NCBI RefSeq assembly: GCF_954871325.1
Contig: NC_088777.1
Coordinates: 39,409,366 to 39,473,365 of the forward strand
Reading direction: 5' to 3'
DNA length: 64,000 nucleotides
DNA from: Gordionus sp. m RMFG-2023
Taxonomy: Eukaryota; Nematomorpha; Gordioida; Chordodea; Parachordodidae
Positions 62,601 through 64,000 of the stretch are shown here, piece by piece (positions within the stretch are counted from its first letter, which is position 1; every line of letters begins with the position of its first letter). The notes beneath the pieces are model-generated. The model made no database searches. It was not told the origin of the DNA and worked only from the letters and a program-made list of their open reading frames with translations. The translations under genes and the position numbers were made by a program.

Positions 62601-63341
62601 TCGGTTTTGAAGCTATATCGGAAAATATCGGATCGGATCTGTGAAAAATATGTGGATCGACACAGCCCTAACTTTATACCTTTGAAAGAATATCTTTTTT
62701 GAAATTTATTTATCAAAAAAAATAGTTACTTTTATCATAATAATAAGTTAAGTACTATTAATTAGACAATAAAATGTTTGAATTTTTTTTTGTTGTTTAT
62801 TAAATTATAATATCTGAAAAAAATAGTTTTTAAAAAAAATCGATATTTGGTATTCGTATTACGAATATGAATAACAATTAGTCGATTCTTATGAATACGA
62901 ATACTAGATTATTCGATTTGAGTTTCTGAGACTGCCTATAATCGTTAAATAGATTTTTAAATAAAAATCTTGCAATTATAAGAATTAAATTCTAATAAAA
63001 CTATATTTGAAACAAAATCTTGCTGAGTTGATAATTTCTGAAGTATATTCGAATAATATTCAGTATTCTGAGATATTTAAAAATAAATCTATCATATTTT
63101 AAAAATACTATTTTAATAAAACTATATTTTGAAACAAAATCTTGCTGCGTTGATAATTTCTGAAGTATATTCGAATATTTTAAAAATACTTTCGGAAGTG
63201 TTATGTCTCATAATGGTTGTTAAATGCTTCCAATCCTTTGTGAGACTTTTGATGAGTAAGAAAGCGTTAATGGGATTGCCCATATAATATTCTACGTCGA
63301 CCTCATCCTTTCTCATATTTTCTTCTTGATCTTTCACGTAG
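35593..63341 (-). CDS. P4HA: Collagen prolyl 4-hydroxylase alpha subunit, gene B (exons 2-14; exon 1 outside the window)
   Basis: A second complete P4HA body lies upstream of gene A on the same strand. Thirteen exons have exactly the lengths and phases of gene A exons 2-7, 8a, 9, 10, 11b and 12-14, all with AG/GT borders and no stops. Most residues are the same as in A. It keeps the iron ligands (PHCDF and the His of TIHAACPV), the 2-oxoglutarate Lys (GSKW) and the four Cys. It differs at usually conserved neighbours: HCD for HYD, TIH for TRH, HEIGQEFTRPC for HERGQEFRRPC. It lacks exons 8b and 11a and has relics of them. No start exon is visible up to 64000, which is expected if intron 1 is as long as in gene A (10.4 kb). 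Confidence 0.9.
36137..37737 (+). mobile_element. hAT transposon, 1.6 kb, broken, in P4HA-B intron 13
   Basis: It is flanked by a perfect target duplication TTATTTAA (36129-36136 and 37738-37745). The tips are TAGTGCTGTAAAG and the inverse of CAACGTTTACAACACTA, with GTAACG repeats below both tips. The plus strand near 37385-37430 reads PSSASDERVFSMTKDV, the dimerisation motif. The transposase frame is interrupted and partly deleted. Relatives: 25128-25884, 40117-41585. Confidence 0.87.
37746..39660. other. P4HA-B intron 13, coding-like scraps
   Basis: The left part (37960-38080) aligns with gene A intron 13 (AATAATGGTCAGTATTTTT). Between 38100 and 39350 GC rises and short open pieces appear: plus strand MMDVIERFHPFIDVAHIPK near 38410, minus strand NEGDYIAVCHCSKVDI near 38950. 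They look like a decayed mobile element, but I cannot assign a family. Confidence 0.4.
39730..39826 (-). CDS. P4HA: P4HA-B exon 13
   Basis: It encodes FWYNLKASGKGDFDTIHAAC and PVLVGSKW. The iron-binding His and the 2-oxoglutarate Lys are present. The residue before the His is Ile, where gene A and human P4HA1 have Arg. Confidence 0.93.
39918..39986 (-). CDS. P4HA: P4HA-B exon 12
   Basis: It encodes MSDVVAGGATVFPLAGV and RLSPKK. The donor is GTTTGC, again weak at the exon 12 border as in gene A. Confidence 0.92.
40117..41585. mobile_element. hAT element, 1.47 kb, non-coding, in P4HA-B intron 11
   Basis: The tips TACTGTTGTTAAAGTAAC and the inverse of GTTACTTTAAACATCATTA type sequence form terminal repeats, with GTAACTAG repeats below both. 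The flanks TTATAAAT (40109-40116) and AAATAAAT (41586-41593) match at 6 of 8. A second element is inserted at 40590-41148. No transposase motif is left. It is related to 36137-37737. Confidence 0.7.
40590..41148. mobile_element. small hAT-like element nested in 40117-41585
   Basis: The tips are TAGTGAAGATAACGATCCGG and the inverse of ACCGGACCGTTGACCTTCAC. Both ends are GC-rich (GGTCTTTGACCAGGATCGAT; GATCCAGTCTGGTCCTGATC), while the middle is very AT-rich and non-coding. The flanking 8-mers match only partly, so the insertion is old. Confidence 0.7.
41655..41717 (-). CDS. P4HA: P4HA-B exon 11b
   Basis: 63 bases, phase 0, encoding NDQYDDNGNYISKRIATWMF and Y. It is the only working exon for this slot in gene B. 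The acceptor is TTTAG and the donor is GTAAGA as in gene A exon 11b. Confidence 0.92.
41796..41943. repeat. CGGGCC-type hAT-like small element in P4HA-B intron 10
   Basis: The tips are TAGTGATCTGCATC and the inverse of TTTGCAGATCGCTA. The interior has CAAGCCCAACCCAGCCCGAA. Flanking 8-mers CTTATCAA and TTTCGCAA match at 5 of 8. It sits between exon 11b and the relic of 11a. Confidence 0.7.
42138..42178 (-). pseudogene. relic of P4HA-B exon 11a
   Basis: On the minus strand, GTTACGTCGAAAAAATG followed by GTATCCTGCAAG and TTTTTAC aligns with both ends of gene A exon 11a (GTTAGAGTGTCGAAAAGGATG; GCTACCTTCATG; TTTTAC). About 30 bases of the middle are missing and the donor is lost. The intron between 11b and this spot also aligns with gene A (GCGAAATATCAAGTAG; GATGAAGAATTA), so the position is right. 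Confidence 0.58.
43155..43208 (-). CDS. P4HA: P4HA-B exon 10 (HxD motif)
   Basis: It encodes VANYGIGGHYDPHCDFTR. Both iron ligands (His, Asp) are kept; the residue between them is Cys rather than Tyr. The donor is GTAAAG. Confidence 0.94.
43209..44890. other. P4HA-B intron 9, no gene seen
   Basis: AT-rich intron. It has a short TA microsatellite near 43228-43242 and a run of 10 C at 44200-44209 next to a GGCCACCCTTGAAG patch, perhaps a worn element tip. Nothing else is recognisable. Confidence 0.45.
44900..46180 (-). mobile_element. hAT transposase remnant of the ZMYM1-like group
   Basis: Minus-strand pieces in N-to-C order: KDIMKLIVDSEPVLKLYIQK (about 46150), SSITVDGTYDVSKSEAIDLL (45950), GEIYDASNMSGKIIGVQTLI (45780) and LRTALTNLKDSEESA (45400). 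The YDxASNMSGKxxGVQ and DxTxDVSKxE phrases are typical of this transposase group. Stops and frame changes break it up. Clear tips were not found; a CGTACCCCCCCACC patch at 46730 may belong to one. Confidence 0.65.
46760..47375. other. P4HA-B intron 9, no gene seen
   Basis: AT-rich intron next to exon 9. A TA microsatellite lies at about 47354-47374, directly beside the exon 9 donor. No other feature. Confidence 0.5.
47380..47479 (-). CDS. P4HA: P4HA-B exon 9
   Basis: It encodes SAWLKEKDHQIIIDINRRIS and TGLSMETAEELQ. The donor is GTTTAA, followed at once by a TA microsatellite. Confidence 0.93.
47591..47625 (-). pseudogene. relic of P4HA-B exon 8b
   Basis: On the minus strand it reads CAGTAAAGGGCTTTAG, then CCGATTTTAGGATATGAG. 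Gene A exon 8b has CAGTTACAAAGGGCTTTAG and CCGATTTTAGGATAT at its two ends. Losses of 3, about 30 and 4 bases remove most of the exon and shift its frame. It lies in intron 8 at the same place as 8b in gene A, and the intron around it also aligns. Confidence 0.8.
48048..48118 (-). CDS. P4HA: P4HA-B exon 8 (8a type)
   Basis: 71 bases encoding LKRATIFDSKTQ, then KYERVEYRISK. The acceptor is TTAAAG and the donor is GTTAGT as in gene A exon 8a. It is the only usable exon 8 in gene B. Confidence 0.93.
48495..48703. repeat. GTTAAACGGCTC palindromic element, full copy
   Basis: 209 bp, the same length as the core at 4741-4949. It runs from GTTAAACGACTC to GAGCCGTTTAAC with arms that pair over about 70 bases. 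It is in intron 7 of P4HA-B. Confidence 0.78.
49250..49738 (-). mobile_element. hAT fragment (CAGACGCGTAGCCA family)
   Basis: The tip GGCTACGCGTCTG at 49738 is the inverse of the family tip seen at 21226. Minus-strand transposase scraps around 49250-49350 (KRQK, then GSKRAYF-like sequence) match the piece at 21560-21620. The other end was not found. Confidence 0.5.
49786..50135 (-). mobile_element. hAT transposase C-terminal fragment
   Basis: The minus strand near 50000-50115 reads PALPLSANIEALFSKAKLIL, a worn dimerisation motif. An end-like stretch TAGCAATGTTTAAACCCTAC with GTAGCGTGATAC repeats lies at about 49788. Only this end of the element is visible. Confidence 0.5.
50341..50450. repeat. 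GTTAAACGGCTC palindromic element, partial
   Basis: The right half is kept: TTTCGTTAATAGATGTC, TTTTTTGGCTAAAATATTGG, GTTAACCGTTTTAAAA, then GTCGTTTAACAA. Confidence 0.6.
50786..50962 (-). CDS. P4HA: P4HA-B exon 7
   Basis: 59 codons: DTLIQRKLKCRYVNRHKSPA, KVSPAKEETLSYKPWIVIYH, DVLNDQEVKVVKELANPR. The acceptor is TTAAAAG and has no C run, unlike gene A. The donor is GTAATA. Confidence 0.94.
51095..51183. repeat. GTTAAACGGCTC palindromic element, partial
   Basis: The right half only: ATCTATTAACGAAATCTCAAG to ATCGAGCCATTTAACAAC. Confidence 0.6.
51788..51960 (-). CDS. P4HA: P4HA-B exon 6
   Basis: It starts NPTHSKALENKQLYQKDLEE and ends EQMNYHSLCRGDHPK. The linker (SGVKSEEMGKVSPRDKYV) is the most diverged part relative to gene A. 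The donor is GTTTAT. Confidence 0.92.
52215..52505. repeat. CGGGCC-type small element, worn copy
   Basis: The left tip TTAGTGATCTACATCGGGTC resembles 4199 and 41796. AAGCCCTGCCCATCCC and AGGCTCTACGCAACCTCGAC patches follow. The right tip is not clear. Confidence 0.5.
52506..54275. other. P4HA-B intron 5, no gene seen
   Basis: Very AT-rich. A minus-strand open stretch at 53731-53994 (IYDYYIKKRMMFHGCIESYR) is not recognised and has no splice context that would tie it to the gene. Confidence 0.4.
54280..54331 (-). CDS. P4HA: P4HA-B exon 5
   Basis: It encodes QGDVIMALNKTDELLDL. The acceptor is TTATAG and the donor is GTATAA; intron 4 is 102 bases. Confidence 0.92.
54434..54594 (-). CDS. P4HA: P4HA-B exon 4 (TPR domain)
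   Basis: It encodes AEQCFEIGRQSYVNEDFYHA, RIWMEEALRKWNEEQDKTM and ILEYLSFSLYK. It is among the best conserved exons between the two genes. Confidence 0.95.
55780..55948. repeat. possible transposon end in P4HA-B intron 3
   Basis: GGGAGATCGAGCCCATCCCA and CTCCTGGTGGCGCTACTA at 55913-55951 resemble the tip of a DNA transposon, with GGGGCTC patches before it. No matching end was found. Confidence 0.3.
56229..56447. repeat. palindromic element, variant subfamily
   Basis: The inner arms match 4734-4956 (TTTGAGCCAATTTCTAAAAA; CAATATTTTATCCAGAAAAAT). Both outer tips differ in the same way: GATTCAAAATTGCTCC on the left and the inverse of GGTGCGATTTTGCATCACTA on the right. So the tips changed together. 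Confidence 0.68.
56960..57121 (-). CDS. P4HA: P4HA-B exon 3
   Basis: It encodes IYINKIESNVFLPGEDDLNG, AAVALFRLQDIYKVDTNKM and SGIKNSPNLN. The acceptor is TTTTTAAG and the donor is GTATGA. Confidence 0.94.
57122..59760. other. P4HA-B intron 2, no gene seen
   Basis: Mostly AT-rich. GC-richer patches at 57275-57345 (GGGCCGGCTCGCC; CAGACCCGGCGTGG) and 58930-59015 (ACACGGGTCCGGGTTAG) look like tips of small elements without partners. Around 59390-59580 there are repeated TTCGAATA-type blocks that recur right of 62680. Confidence 0.45.
59771..62670 (+). mobile_element. outer hAT transposon, interrupted by a second hAT
   Basis: The tips are TAGGGCTGTGCCAATAT and the inverse of GATCGACACAGCCCTA. 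The flanks ATTTTATA (59763-59770) and ACTTTATA (62671-62678) differ at one base. The sub-terminal regions share ATCGGATCGGATCGG. A plus-strand start MVSELWKYFTKDKDNFAKSS near 60080 resembles the N-terminal zinc-finger region of a hAT transposase. It stops at the inserted element 60176-62311. Without the insertion only about 760 bases remain, so it was already a deleted copy. Confidence 0.85.
60176..62311 (+). mobile_element. inner hAT transposon, 2.1 kb, transposase broken
   Basis: The tips are TAGAGGTGGGCGCGG and its perfect inverse. The flanks GATCATAT (60168-60175) and GACCATAT (62312-62319) differ at one base. Both ends are packed with GGGCGTGA repeats. Plus-strand transposase pieces: ITDIWTDDYKNLSFL (60780), VSDNGANLISAFKDDETLAC (60980), VGLILDPNFKRFKFLIKEEN-like sequence (61525) and LSAASSASSERLFSVTISY (61925). 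The order is that of a full hAT transposase with several frame breaks. The near-perfect tips make it one of the younger elements here. Confidence 0.9.
62679..63000. repeat. TTCGAATA-type repeat flanking the outer hAT
   Basis: Blocks such as GGTATTCGTATTACGAATA and GAATACGAATACTAG (62845-62925) echo those at 59390-59580. The outer hAT may have landed in an older repeat of this kind. Confidence 0.4.
62998..63180. repeat. 120-bp tandem duplication beside P4HA-B exon 2
   Basis: AAACTATATTTGAAACAAAA, TCTTGCTGAGTTGATAA and TTCTGAAGTATATTCGAATA occur at 62998 and again at 63118. The second copy runs up to the exon 2 donor, so it changed the start of intron 2. Confidence 0.8.
63190..63341 (-). CDS. 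P4HA: P4HA-B exon 2
   Basis: It encodes YVKDQEENMRKDEVDVEYY, GNPINAFLLIKSLTKDW and KHLTTIMRHNTSE. It starts by completing an Asp codon as in gene A (acceptor GATCAG). The donor is GTATTT. Confidence 0.93.
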
Positions 63342-64000
63342 CTGATCAGAATTAATATAAATTAAAATTTTATTGATTATTACTGTTATTCAACTAGATT
63401 TAATTCCATAATTTTTTTTAAAAAACGAAATGTAGTTTTATTTAATCAAATAGTATCTATTCCCGAACTAATGATATTTTTCAAAAACAAAGTGATAGCT
63501 AATTAAAAAATGATATATGAAATTGAAAAAAAATGACAATTCTGAATTTAGAGAGATTTATTATTTCTATTGTGGTCAGTTGCGGCTGCTGAGTTGATGA
63601 TATAACCTCCAACTCCAGGTTGGCTGTGGGGAGATTTTGAACTATAAAAAAGGGCTTTTGGTAATTTAGCTCTCTCAACAAATCTTTTCATTCCCTAGAG
63701 GATCTATACCCATCCTGTATTGGAAGACTTTACGTTGTTAACCTAGTCCCGTTGATATATATAATACCCGAATCAGTGTCACGTCATTTTGATTTCAATA
63801 TAATTTAATGAATTATGTAAAAATTTTAAAGATTTAATTATAGTATTTTGGATAATAAATTGTTGATGCCCTGAAAAGGACTTAAATATAAAGATATTAG
63901 GGTTTCCTGTTGCAACACGATAAGGTATAGAGTTTATTGTTAACTACCCAGATAATGAAGATAGTTAATAAAATTTAAGTAAAAAATTGTTTATATAGGA
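63342..64000. other. P4HA-B intron 1 (start), no exon seen
   Basis: No match to a P4HA first exon. A minus-strand open stretch at 63499-63681 (NYQKPFFIVQNLPTANLELE) is not recognised. The true exon 1 is expected to the right of the window. Confidence 0.5.

Overview
This is an AT-rich animal nuclear window with spliced genes and long introns full of DNA transposon remains. It holds three protein-coding genes. The start carries the last four exons of a UDP-N-acetylhexosamine pyrophosphorylase gene (UAP1 type) on the plus strand. The minus strand carries two head-to-tail copies of the alpha subunit of collagen prolyl 4-hydroxylase (P4HA). Gene A (28904 down to 2348) is complete at the exon level: one path through 14 exons sums to 1617 nt, that is 538 codons and a stop. 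Gene B (63341 down to 35593) has exons 2-14, and its first exon must lie beyond the right edge. The phrase NPINAFLLIK in the N-terminal domain and the chitin-pathway neighbour suggest an arthropod, but the species cannot be named from the window.

Layout: 1-1642 UAP1 3' part; 2348-28904 P4HA-A, convergent with UAP1; 28905-35592 intergenic; 35593-63341 P4HA-B; 63342-64000 is intron 1 of gene B or upstream sequence. The two P4HA genes share every intron position and phase, and parts of their introns still align, so they arose by a tandem duplication of the whole gene.

The main biological observation is alternative exons. Gene A has two pairs of homologous, same-phase exons that look mutually exclusive. 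Pair 8a/8b lies at the position of the 71-nt alternative exons known in human P4HA1. Pair 11a/11b lies at the position of the alternative exon pair known in human P4HA2, just after the iron-binding HxD motif. Gene B keeps only 8a and 11b. In the matching introns it carries short, deleted relics of 8b and (less certainly) 11a. So the gene before duplication seems to have had both switches, and gene B became a single-isoform gene.

The rest is mostly hAT-superfamily transposons and their small non-autonomous relatives. At least six families can be told apart by terminal repeats, and several elements have recognisable 8-bp target duplications (2833-6141, 12552-14002, 27039-28162, 36137-37737, 40117-41585, 59771-62670). 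Two cases of nesting are clear: 60176-62311 inside 59771-62670, and 40590-41148 inside 40117-41585. All transposase reading frames seen are broken. No retrovirus-like element, CRISPR array or rRNA gene was recognised; one degenerate tRNA-like sequence is present.
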